A stretch of 64,000 bases of DNA. Source: Actinoallomurus vinaceus (lineage in GTDB: Bacteria; Actinomycetota; Actinomycetes; Streptosporangiales; Streptosporangiaceae). The position numbers were made by a program, and so were the translations under genes. Location of the stretch: positions 186,001 to 250,000 of the forward strand of contig NZ_BAABHK010000010.1 of the NCBI RefSeq assembly GCF_039542055.1. The letters are read 5' to 3'. Every line of letters starts with the position of its first letter. The first letter of the stretch is position 1. The notes under the pieces were generated by a model that was not told where the DNA came from, searched no databases, and saw only the letters and a list, made by a program, of their open reading frames with translations. Below, in pieces: positions 1-7,263 of this stretch.

Positions 1-711
1 GCCCTCCGCGGCGAGCCTCGTCAGAAAGGCCGACGTCGAGAGCAGAACGCTCGCGCGGTGGCGGCGCACCCGCTCGGCGACCCCGGTGACCGAACGGCGG
101 CCGGAGTCGAGCACCGCGCTCGCCCCGGAGTACAGGGGCAGGAAGACGGTGTTGCGCAGCCCCACCGGGTCGTAGGTCTTCGGCACGGAGAACAGGACGT
201 CGTTCTCCCGGAGGCCGAACGGCTCCATCGCCAGGAACGACACCTCCGGATCGCCGTGCGCGTACAGCACGCCGTACTGGGCGAAGGCCGGCGTGCCCGG
301 GTGCACCGGGTGCGCCGGCGACGCCGGCACACGGGACATCGCGGTGACCAGTTCGGCGGGGGTGATGACGTGCTCATGCCGGCCGTGTGCGCAGACCGCG
401 ATCTCTCCCGGGGGGAGGGCCGAGGCCTCCGGGTCGGTGAGCAGCGCGATCGCCCCGATCCGCACCGCGCCGAGGAACGCCCACACGAACTCCATCGACC
501 CGGGCAGCGCGATCACCACCCGGTCGCCCGGCCGTACGCCGTGCTCCCGGAACACGCCTGCCGCGCGGCCCGCGCCGAGGTGCACCTCCCCGTGGGTGAA
601 GCCGTCGTCACCGCACAGGAACGCGACCCGGTCCCACCATCCGAACGCGAGTGTCCATTGGCTCAGCGCCTCGGTCAGATTCGAGGCCGGGGACGGGTCG
701 GGCGTGCGCAC
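1..711 (-). CDS. Acyl-CoA ligase-like protein (ANL superfamily), partial, P-loop motif missing
   Basis: The frame begins at a GTG at 711 and is still open at the left edge, so 237 codons are seen. Residues near 50-80 (GVRPGDRVVIALPGSMEF, then AFLGAVRIGAIAL) and the later NDVLFSVPK stretch match the N-terminal half of benzoate-CoA-ligase-type ANL enzymes, which make acyl-AMP and then acyl-CoA. The glycine-rich AMP-binding loop that normally sits between the PAF-type strand and the NDVLFSVPK segment is absent; the text jumps from FAQYG to VLYAHGDPEV. The enzyme may therefore be inactive or adapted to another role. No strong RBS precedes the GTG. It is divergent from the oxidoreductase at 787. 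The family is fairly certain, the activity is not. Confidence 0.75.
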   Translation of the reverse strand, partial: MRTPDPSPASNLTEALSQWTLAFGWWDRVAFLCGDDGFTHGEVHLGAGRAAGVFREHGVRPGDRVVIALPGSMEFVWAFLGAVRIGAIALLTDPEASALPPGEIAVCAHGRHEHVITPAELVTAMSRVPASPAHPVHPGTPAFAQYGVLYAHGDPEVSFLAMEPFGLRENDVLFSVPKTYDPVGLRNTVFLPLYSGASAVLDSGRRSVTGVAERVRRHRASVLLSTSAFLTRLAAEG

Positions 712-786
712 ATTCGGAGACTAAGCCGATCCACCATGCCGGGACAGACCCGGAGCGTGATCAAATGGTCTCGAAGGAGGCCATCT

Positions 787-1800
787 GTGGACAAGCTGCG
801 TGTCGCTTTGATCGGGTATGGAACCGGGGGTGCGGTCTTTCACGCTCCCCTGATCGACGCCGCCCCCGAACTGGAGCTGGCCGCCGTCGTGACCCGCGAC
901 CCGGAACGCCGGGCCGCCGTCCGTGACCGGTACGCCGGCACCGAGCTCGTCGACGCACCCGACGATCTATGGTCCGGCGGATACGACCTGGTCGTGGTGA
1001 CGACGCCGAACCGCACGCACGTCCCCCTGGCCCGCGCGGCGCTCGACGCGGGGATCCCCGTCGTGGTCGACAAGCCGATCGCGACCACGGCCGCCGAGGC
1101 CCGGTCGCTGGCCGGCGGCCCCCTGGTGGTGCCGTTCCACAACCGCCGCTGGGACGGCGACTTCCGGACCGCCGCCCGACTGATCGGCGACGGGACGCTC
1201 GGCCGGGTGCTGCGGTTCGAGTCACGGTTCACGCGCTGGCGCCCGCAGATCAAGCCGGGCTGGAAGGAGACCGCCGACCCGGCCGCCGCCGGCGGCGCCC
1301 TGTACGACCTCGGCGCCCATCTGATCGACCAGGCGATCACGCTGTTCGGCCCGCCCGTGGACGTCCACGCCGAGCTGGACGTACGGCGGCCCGGCGCGGA
1401 GGCGGTCGACGACGCGTTCGTGGCGCTCACGCACGAGGGCGGGGTCCGGTCCCACCTGTGGATGAGCGCGATCAGCGCGGACCTCGGGCCCCGTTTCCGG
1501 GTGCTCGGCGACCGCGCCGCCTACGTCACGTACGGCCTGGACGTCCAGGAGGACCAGCTCCGCGCCGGACTCACGCCCACGGACTCGGACTACGGCGTGA
1601 CGCCCCCGGAGGCGTACGGAACGGTCGGAACCCCCGGCGACACCCGGCCCGAGCCGACCGACCCGGGCCGCTACCAGGACTTCTATCCGGCCGTCGCGGC
1701 GGCGGTCCGTGGCGATGGCCCGCCCCCGGTCACCCTCGAGGACGCCATCGCGGGCCTCGAGGTCATCGAGACCGCCGCGCACCAGGCCGGGGCCGCCTAG
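787..1800 (+). CDS. Gfo/Idh/MocA family oxidoreductase
   Basis: This 337-residue protein opens with a Rossmann strand and dinucleotide loop (ALIGYGTGG, residues about 6-14), carries the family hallmark VVDKPIA near residue 100, and continues into the C-terminal alpha/beta substrate domain. Such enzymes oxidise or reduce sugars, inositols or related alcohols with NAD(P). The GTG start at 787 is chosen because a strong AAGGAGG lies 6 nt upstream; the reading frame is open much further upstream, but that part is antisense to the ligase-like gene. The substrate cannot be told from sequence, and the neighbours give no pathway. Confidence 0.93.
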   Translation: MDKLRVALIGYGTGGAVFHAPLIDAAPELELAAVVTRDPERRAAVRDRYAGTELVDAPDDLWSGGYDLVVVTTPNRTHVPLARAALDAGIPVVVDKPIATTAAEARSLAGGPLVVPFHNRRWDGDFRTAARLIGDGTLGRVLRFESRFTRWRPQIKPGWKETADPAAAGGALYDLGAHLIDQAITLFGPPVDVHAELDVRRPGAEAVDDAFVALTHEGGVRSHLWMSAISADLGPRFRVLGDRAAYVTYGLDVQEDQLRAGLTPTDSDYGVTPPEAYGTVGTPGDTRPEPTDPGRYQDFYPAVAAAVRGDGPPPVTLEDAIAGLEVIETAAHQAGAA

Positions 1801-1815
1801 ACCCGGTACGGCCGG

Positions 1816-2826
1816 TCAGCGCCGCAGGAAGTCCCGCAGCGCCTCGCCGACGAACGCCGCGGCGTCCGGGTCGGCGCCGCCGCCTGCGAGATGCCCCCAG
1901 ATGCCGGGGATGACGCACAGCTCGGCGTCGGGGATGTACTGGACGCTCCACGCCTCGTCCTCGGGCGGGAAGTACAGGTCCTTCTCCGACGGCATGACGA
2001 GCGCCCGTGCCTTGATCGAGGCGAGCGCCGCCACGGTGTCGCCGTCGAACCCCGGGGTCTGCCCGATGTCCGCGTGCGTCCAGGTCCACATCATCGCGAT
2101 CAGGTCGTTGGGATCAGAGCCGGCGAAGTTGGGCTCCCACACGCCGGTGAGGAAGTCCTCCAGTGTGGGGAACCCGAGCCGTTCGTACACGCGCTCCCAG
2201 TAGAAGGCCTGGGAGAGACCCCAGCCCGCGTACACCCGGGCGAAGGCGCGCATGCCGCCGCGCGGCGGCTCGGCGTAGTCGCCGCCGGCGAACGCCGAGT
2301 CGGCGGTGAGCGCCGCCCGGAGGCCTTCGAGGAACACCTGGTTGTGCGGGCTGGTGTGCGAGGAACCGGTGATCGGCGCGATGCGCTCGACCATGTCGGG
2401 ATGGCTCACCGCCCACTGGTACGTCTGCCCGGCGCCCATCGACGCGCCGAACACGAGCACGAGCCGCTCGATCCCGAACCGCTCGGTGACGAGGAGATGC
2501 TGCGCCGCCACGTTGTCGTACATCGTCACGTGCGGGAACCGGGCGCGGTCGTACGGCGCCGGGGTGTTGCTCGGGGAACTGGACAGGCCGTTCCCGAACA
2601 GGTTCGGCACGATGACGAAGTACCGGCGGGTGTCCAGCGGCCGTCCGTCGCCGATCAGCCACTCGTTCGCCTCGTGGGTCCCGGCGAACCAGGTCGGGAA
2701 GAGGATCGCGTTGGACCGGTCCGGGGCGAGCTCGCCGTACGTCCGGTAGGCGAGCCTGGCGTCCGGCAGGGTGCCGCCGCGCGACAACGGAAGATCACCG
2801 AGTTCGAACATCTCATGATCGGTCAC
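1816..2826 (-). CDS. Alpha/beta-fold hydrolase, homoserine O-acetyltransferase (MetX)-like
   Basis: The 336-residue protein follows the MetX-like fold from the first strand (FELGDLPLSRGGTL) through a nucleophile elbow GASMGAGQ, an acid region EKDLYFPPEDE and a final histidine in IWGHLAGGG, giving a complete Ser-Asp-His triad. True MetX acetylates homoserine, but many actinobacterial relatives of this length act on unknown esters, so a methionine role is not claimed. The start is set at a GTG (2826), giving V-TDHEMFELG, the usual N-terminus of this subfamily; an in-frame ATG at 2811 is the alternative. Neither has a clear RBS. It is convergent with the oxidoreductase and follows the SDR gene on the same strand with a 46-bp gap. 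Confidence 0.88.
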   Translation of the reverse strand: MTDHEMFELGDLPLSRGGTLPDARLAYRTYGELAPDRSNAILFPTWFAGTHEANEWLIGDGRPLDTRRYFVIVPNLFGNGLSSSPSNTPAPYDRARFPHVTMYDNVAAQHLLVTERFGIERLVLVFGASMGAGQTYQWAVSHPDMVERIAPITGSSHTSPHNQVFLEGLRAALTADSAFAGGDYAEPPRGGMRAFARVYAGWGLSQAFYWERVYERLGFPTLEDFLTGVWEPNFAGSDPNDLIAMMWTWTHADIGQTPGFDGDTVAALASIKARALVMPSEKDLYFPPEDEAWSVQYIPDAELCVIPGIWGHLAGGGADPDAAAFVGEALRDFLRR

Positions 2827-2872
2827 ATCGCGGACAAGGCACGTACGCTCCGTGCTATTCCGGCGGGCCCGC

Positions 2873-3652
2873 TCACTGGGCGGTCCATCCGCCGTCGACG
2901 GCGACGAGCGCGCCGGTGATGAAGGCGGCGGCATCGGACACGAGGAACGCGACAGCCTCGGCGACCTCTTCGGGACGCCCGATCCGGCCGATCGGGTGAG
3001 CCTCACCGAACGAGGCGAGCATCTCGCGGCCGTTCTCGACGACGCCTTCCATGATGTCGGTGTCGATCACACCGGGGAGGACCGCGTTGGAGCGAATGCC
3101 CTTCGGGCCGCCCTCGATGGCGAGCACACGCGTGATCTGGGCGAGGGCGCCCTTCGACGCGGCGTAGGCCGTCTGCGTCTCGAAGGCGACGACCGATGAG
3201 ATCGAGGCGATCGACACGATCGCGCCGCCGCCACCGGCCTCCATGACGCGGAAGGCCTCACGTGCCTGGACGAAGTTGCCGCCGGCGTTGACGCGCAGGA
3301 TGCCCTCGAAGTCCTCGACGGTGGTCTCGGTGATCGGCTTGTTCAGCGTACGGCCCGCGTTGTTGACGAGGATGTCGAGGCGGCCGAACCGGTCGACGGC
3401 CAGCCGCATGGTCGAGCGCGCGAGGTCCTCGTCGGCGACGTCACCGACCAGCGCGGCCACGTTGTCGGGGTCCTCCGCAGCGAGCTCCTGGACCGCGTCG
3501 GAGCGGTCGGTGACGACGAGCCGGGCGCCGCGGGCGCGCAGCAGGGTGGCCGTCGCACGGCCGATGCCCCGTGCGGTGCCGGTGACGACGGCGACCCGTC
3601 CGGTGAGGTCCCACGTGGCCGGGAGGGCGGGGGTGGTCGGGGTGATGGTCAT
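2873..3652 (-). CDS. SDR family NAD(P)-dependent oxidoreductase
   Basis: This is a classical short-chain dehydrogenase of 259 residues. The cofactor motif TGTARGIG is at about residues 25-32, the NNAG motif near 97, and the active-site Ser and YAASK (Tyr/Lys) at about 148-165. The C-terminus ALVAVDGGWTAQ is typical. It should reduce or oxidise a small carbonyl or alcohol. A GAAAGAAG element precedes the ATG at 3652. It lies just downstream of the relic of another SDR and is divergent from the XRE regulator at 3942, a common layout in which the regulator controls the reductase. Confidence 0.93.
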   Translation of the reverse strand: MTITPTTPALPATWDLTGRVAVVTGTARGIGRATATLLRARGARLVVTDRSDAVQELAAEDPDNVAALVGDVADEDLARSTMRLAVDRFGRLDILVNNAGRTLNKPITETTVEDFEGILRVNAGGNFVQAREAFRVMEAGGGGAIVSIASISSVVAFETQTAYAASKGALAQITRVLAIEGGPKGIRSNAVLPGVIDTDIMEGVVENGREMLASFGEAHPIGRIGRPEEVAEAVAFLVSDAAAFITGALVAVDGGWTAQ

Positions 3653-3678
3653 GGCTTCTTTCTCTTGGTATCGGTCGG

Positions 3679-3840
3679 TCAGCGTTGGCGGGCCGGCCGT
3701 ACGACGATCTCGTTGACGTCGACGCCGGCCGGCTGTGCGAGGGCGTACGACACGGCCTCACCGATGCCACTGCCGGCGCCCGTGACGAGGACGACCTTGC
3801 GGTCGGGCGGCTCGCGTGTTTCATCCTGGTTCTTCGGCGT
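3679..3840 (-). pseudogene. Internally deleted SDR remnant
   Basis: About 50 codons join the N-terminus of an SDR (KVVLVTGAGSGIGEA) directly to an SDR C-terminus (SYALAQPAGVDVNEIVVRP) in one open frame ending at 3679. An intact member would have roughly 190-200 residues between these parts, including the catalytic Tyr-Lys, so the product cannot be an active reductase. The fusion is in frame, which suggests a single large internal deletion. It lies between the intact SDR and the divergent regulator, so it probably was the regulator's original partner gene. Confidence 0.7.
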
Positions 3841-3929
3841 GACTTCGACGATGGCCGACGCCGAAGCGCGGTGGGAGGGCGCTGTCTTCCTGGGAGTACC
3901 GCACCCACGAAGGGGCTGGTCCGTGCGCC

Positions 3930-3935
3930 TACGAT
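3930..3935 (+). promoter_or_regulatory. Candidate -10 element for a leaderless regulator transcript
   Basis: TACGAT ends 6 nt before the ATG at 3942, and there is no RBS before that ATG. This is the usual layout of actinobacterial leaderless mRNAs. This is inference from spacing only. Confidence 0.35.
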
Positions 3936-3941
3936 GCCGGT

Positions 3942-4772
3942 ATGACACGCTCCGACCTCGGCGCCTATCTGCGCGCCCGGCGGGCCCAGATCACGCCGGG
4001 CGAGGCCGACCTTCCGAGCGTCGGCCATCGGCGGGTCCCCGGTCTGCGACGCGAAGAGGTGGCGTTGCTGGCCGGCGTCAGCGTCGACTACTACATCCGT
4101 CTCGAGCAAGGCCGCGAACGCACGCCTTCGGCGCAGGTGATCGACGCCCTGGCCGCCGCCCTGCGCCTCGACGAGGACGGCCGCGAACACCTGTTCCGCC
4201 TTGCCGGGCTCAGCCCCCGAGCCGGGACCGCCGCCGTCGACGAGCACGTCGACCCGAGCCTGCTGCAGCTCATGGACGCGTGGCCGAACAACCCGGCCAT
4301 CGTCTACAACCGCGCCTACGACGTGCTCGCCTCGAACGCGATCGCCGACGCGCTCTTCCACGACTGGGCGCACTCGCGCAACCTCATGCACGTCGTGTTC
4401 ACCGACCCGTCCGCGCGAGCCTTCTACCGGGACTGGCACGACGTCGCGCGAAACTCGGTGGCCGGCTTCCGGCTCGGCTACGGCAAGGCGCCGCACGACC
4501 CGCGCGTACGGCAGATGCTCACCGAGTTGCTCGACCAGAGCCCCGAGTTCGCCGAACTGTGGGCCCACCATGACGCCCGCGGCAAGGCGCTCGACCGCAA
4601 ACGCTTCGACCATCGCGACGTCGGAGAGCTGACGCTGACAATGCAGACCTTCGACGTCCGCTCCAGCCCCGGGCAGGAGCTCGTCGTCTACCACGCGGAA
4701 CCGGCCTCGGCGAGCAGCCAGGCCCTCGCTCTCCTCGGCTCCCTGGCCGCCACCTCACGCCAGAAGACCTGA
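3942..4772 (+). CDS. XRE-family regulator with MmyB-like ligand-binding domain
   Basis: The 276-residue protein has an N-terminal helix-turn-helix (RREEVALLAGVSVDYYIRLEQG, with key residues at about 36-57) followed by the MmyB-like domain found in this actinobacterial family (AWPNNPAIVYNRAYDVLASN onward). Members of the family usually repress or activate an adjacent short-chain dehydrogenase and are thought to sense a fatty acid or similar hydrophobic ligand. It is divergent from the deleted SDR relic and the intact SDR at 2873. No RBS precedes the ATG, so leaderless translation is likely. Confidence 0.93.
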   Translation: MTRSDLGAYLRARRAQITPGEADLPSVGHRRVPGLRREEVALLAGVSVDYYIRLEQGRERTPSAQVIDALAAALRLDEDGREHLFRLAGLSPRAGTAAVDEHVDPSLLQLMDAWPNNPAIVYNRAYDVLASNAIADALFHDWAHSRNLMHVVFTDPSARAFYRDWHDVARNSVAGFRLGYGKAPHDPRVRQMLTELLDQSPEFAELWAHHDARGKALDRKRFDHRDVGELTLTMQTFDVRSSPGQELVVYHAEPASASSQALALLGSLAATSRQKT

Positions 4773-4796
4773 CGTTCGCCAGGCCGAGGCTGGCCC

Positions 4797-5573
4797 TCAG
4801 TCGCCCGGCGACCGCCGCGCGATGACGTGAAGGAGGGCCGCGACCCGGCGGTACGGATCCGTGCGGCCGCCGCGCTCCTCGGCGGCGAGCAGCGCGTCGA
4901 GGTCCTCGGGTACGGGGGCGTCGTCGGCGGCGGTGTCGGTGAAGACGCGGACGCCGTACCAGGCGGACACGGACAGCCCGCGCTCGGCGAGCGCGGCCGT
5001 CAGGTCGGCGAGCCGATCCGCGCGGGCCTCGACACCGATCCGGTTGCGGTAGGACGTGCCGTCGAAGGCCTCCGCGGCGGCCGGCCAGTCGCCGAGGAGG
5101 CCGGGCCGCATGGCCAGGGCGTCGCCGTTGCGGACGAGGAGGGACACCAGCGCGCCCGGCGCGGCGACGGCCGCGACGGCGTCGAGGAGCGGGCCCGGGT
5201 CGGCGAAGTACATGAGCACGCCGTGGCACAGGACGACGTCGAAGACCGCCGTCCCGCACAGCGCGGCGGCCCGCGTCACGTCGCCCCGGACGACACGGAC
5301 GCGCTCCCGTACGGCGGCCGGTTCGGCGCCCAGCGCGGTCGTGAGGTCGCCGAGCAGGGCGGATGAGGCGTCCAGCCCGGTCACGGCGTGCCCGCGGCGG
5401 GCGAGCCGGAGCAGCTGCGTTCCCTGGCCGCAGCCGAGGTCGAGGACGCGCCGGGGCGGCGCGTCCGGAAGATGGGCGGCGAGCTGCCGCGCCACGAGCT
5501 CCTGCCGGACCACCTGCCGAAGCGAGCCCAGCCGCGCCCGCCAGCGGCCTTCGCCCGGCCCGAACCCGCTCAT
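4797..5573 (-). CDS. Class I SAM-dependent methyltransferase
   Basis: This 258-residue protein carries motif I VLDLGCGQGTQ near residue 45, the acidic end of strand 2 in GLDASSALL, and a motif IV-like DVVLCHGVLMY region. The overall order resembles the SmtA/CmoM-like methyltransferases. The ATG at 5573 is preceded by GAAGGAGG at ideal spacing, so upstream in-frame codons are not used. The start region lies inside an intergenic repeat that separates it from cobQ. The substrate is unknown. It converges with the XRE gene across 24 bp. Confidence 0.9.
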   Translation of the reverse strand: MSGFGPGEGRWRARLGSLRQVVRQELVARQLAAHLPDAPPRRVLDLGCGQGTQLLRLARRGHAVTGLDASSALLGDLTTALGAEPAAVRERVRVVRGDVTRAAALCGTAVFDVVLCHGVLMYFADPGPLLDAVAAVAAPGALVSLLVRNGDALAMRPGLLGDWPAAAEAFDGTSYRNRIGVEARADRLADLTAALAERGLSVSAWYGVRVFTDTAADDAPVPEDLDALLAAEERGGRTDPYRRVAALLHVIARRSPGD

Positions 5574-5697
5574 GCGACCTCCTTCGCCGCAGGAGCGACC
5601 AGACGCGCCATGCCTTCGATTCACTCGCTCCGCTCACTCATACGACCTCTTTCGCCGCAGGAGCGACCAGGCACGCCATGCTCGCCCCGCTCGGTCA
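5571..5697 (-). repeat. Two-unit intergenic repeat carrying start and RBS signals
   Basis: Two related units of about 68 and 57 bp lie between the cobQ stop and the methyltransferase start. A 39-bp core (5575-5613 and 5643-5681) is repeated with four mismatches and includes CTTCGCCGCAGGAGCGACCA. Each unit, read on the minus strand, starts at an ATG followed by GAGTGAGCGG or GACCGAGCGG and ends in a purine-rich RBS. A diverged copy occurs at 35101. The units encode only short peptides (for example MSERSE and stop), so they look like a mobile or duplicated intergenic element rather than a gene. Confidence 0.7.
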
Positions 5698-7209
5698 TGA
5701 CCCGGCGCCGCCGGGCGGCACGATCGGCAGGTCCGGCGGGGCGCCGGTCTCGATGAGACGCCACAGAGCGTCGGTGTCGAGGTGGCGTTCGACCAGGTCG
5801 CCGAGCGCGTCGAGCTGTGCCTCCCGCAGCGCCGCGAAGTCGGTGTCGGGGGCGGGGGTGAAGTCGCGGCCCGCGGTACGGGCGACGTCGGCGAGGAACG
5901 CGCGGCGGAAGCCGTCGTTCTCCAGCGCACCGTGCCAGGTCGTGCCCCAGACCGCCCCGACGCGGCAGCCGTCGAGGAACGGCTCCCCACCCTCCACGGC
6001 GGCCATGCCGTGGTGGATCTCGTACGCGTGCACCGGCTCGCCGTAGGCGGTGCCGCTGGGCCGGCGCAGGGTCTTGTCGGGGGCGAACTCCACGCGCACC
6101 GGCAGTAGCCCGAGGCCCGCCACGGGCCCGGCCATCGACTCGATGTCGTCGAGGATCTCGTGGGCGAGCATCTGGTAGCCGCCGCAGATCCCGAGCACCG
6201 GCCGGCCGGCCCGCGCCCGTCGTACGACCTCGGCGGCCAGCCCCTGCTCGTGCAGCCAGGCCAGGTCGGAGACGGTGGCGCGGGATCCGGGCAGCACGAC
6301 GAGGTCCGCGTCGGCCAGTTCGCCGGGCATGGTCGCGAACCGTACGGTCACGCCCGGCTCGGCGGACAGGGCGTCCAGGTCGGTGAAGTTCGAGATGCGG
6401 GGCAGCCGGGCGACCGCGACCCGCAGGGTCTCCCCCGTGGCCGCGGGACGCGACGGGGGACGCGCGTCCAGGGCGAGGGAGTCCTCCACGTCGAGCCAGA
6501 GCCCGCCGAGCCAGGGCAGCACGCCGTACACCGGCCGGCCGGTCAGGGCGGTGATCTGCGCGAGGCCGGGGGCCAGCAGCTCCGGCGCGCCCCGGAACTT
6601 GTTGATGACGAATCCGGCGATCAGCCGCTGGTCCTCCGGCTCCAGCAGGCCGACCGTCCCGTACAGCGCGGCGAACACTCCGCCCCGGTCGATGTCCCCG
6701 ACGACGATCACCGGCATGCCGGGGCCGTCCGGGGACCCGGCGGCGCGCGCGAGGCCCATGTTCGCGAGGTCGCCGGCGCGCAGGTTGATCTCGGCGGGGC
6801 TGCCCGCCCCCTCGCAGATCACCACGTCGTACCGCGCGCGCAGCTCGGCGAGGCTGGCGAGGACCACCTCGCGGAGGCGCCGCTTGTGCTCGGCGTACCC
6901 CATGGCATCCACCTCGGCGATCGGGCGGCCGAGCACGACCACCTGGCTGCGCCGGTCGCTGCCGGGCTTGAGGAGCACCGGGTTCATGTGGGCGGTGGGC
7001 TCGACCCGCGCGGCGGCGGCCTGCATGGCCTGCGCCCGCCCGATCTCCGCCCCGTCGGCGGTGACCATCGAGTTGAGCGACATGTTCTGCGCCTTGAACG
7101 GGGCCACCTTGACCCCCTGCCGGGCGAGCCACCGGCAGATCCCCGCCGTGAGGACGCTCTTGCCCGCATCCGACGTCGTCCCCGCGACCAGCAGCATCCC
7201 ATTGCCCAC
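5695..7209 (-). CDS. cobQ: Cobyric acid synthase
   Basis: The 504-residue protein is full length for CobQ, the glutamine-dependent amidotransferase that amidates four carboxylates of adenosyl-cobyrinate diamide in cobalamin synthesis. The N-terminal dethiobiotin-synthetase-like domain has the P-loop AGTTSDAGKS (residues about 9-18) and the characteristic FKAQNMSLNS. The C-terminal triad glutaminase domain has the nucleophile in LGICGGYQML (about 335) and the histidine in EIHHG. The start is GTG 7209; an ATG four codons later is an alternative. It is divergent from the LAL regulator. The only other cobalamin gene in view is cobD at 11112. Confidence 0.97.
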   Translation of the reverse strand: MGNGMLLVAGTTSDAGKSVLTAGICRWLARQGVKVAPFKAQNMSLNSMVTADGAEIGRAQAMQAAAARVEPTAHMNPVLLKPGSDRRSQVVVLGRPIAEVDAMGYAEHKRRLREVVLASLAELRARYDVVICEGAGSPAEINLRAGDLANMGLARAAGSPDGPGMPVIVVGDIDRGGVFAALYGTVGLLEPEDQRLIAGFVINKFRGAPELLAPGLAQITALTGRPVYGVLPWLGGLWLDVEDSLALDARPPSRPAATGETLRVAVARLPRISNFTDLDALSAEPGVTVRFATMPGELADADLVVLPGSRATVSDLAWLHEQGLAAEVVRRARAGRPVLGICGGYQMLAHEILDDIESMAGPVAGLGLLPVRVEFAPDKTLRRPSGTAYGEPVHAYEIHHGMAAVEGGEPFLDGCRVGAVWGTTWHGALENDGFRRAFLADVARTAGRDFTPAPDTDFAALREAQLDALGDLVERHLDTDALWRLIETGAPPDLPIVPPGGAGS

Positions 7210-7263
7210 GGACGCCGACGGTAGCAGCCGGGCCGGCGTGGGGGTCTCCTACAGTGGGCGTTT

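Noticed and set aside
58..786. Long plus-strand open frame running into the Gfo/Idh gene
   Set aside because: It is antisense to the ligase-like gene, has Arg/His-rich shadow composition, and a strong RBS with GTG at 787 marks the true start.
1816..2826. Methionine biosynthesis role (MetX) for the hydrolase
   Set aside because: The fold and triad fit, but many actinobacterial paralogues of this group are not acetyltransferases and no methionine genes are adjacent.
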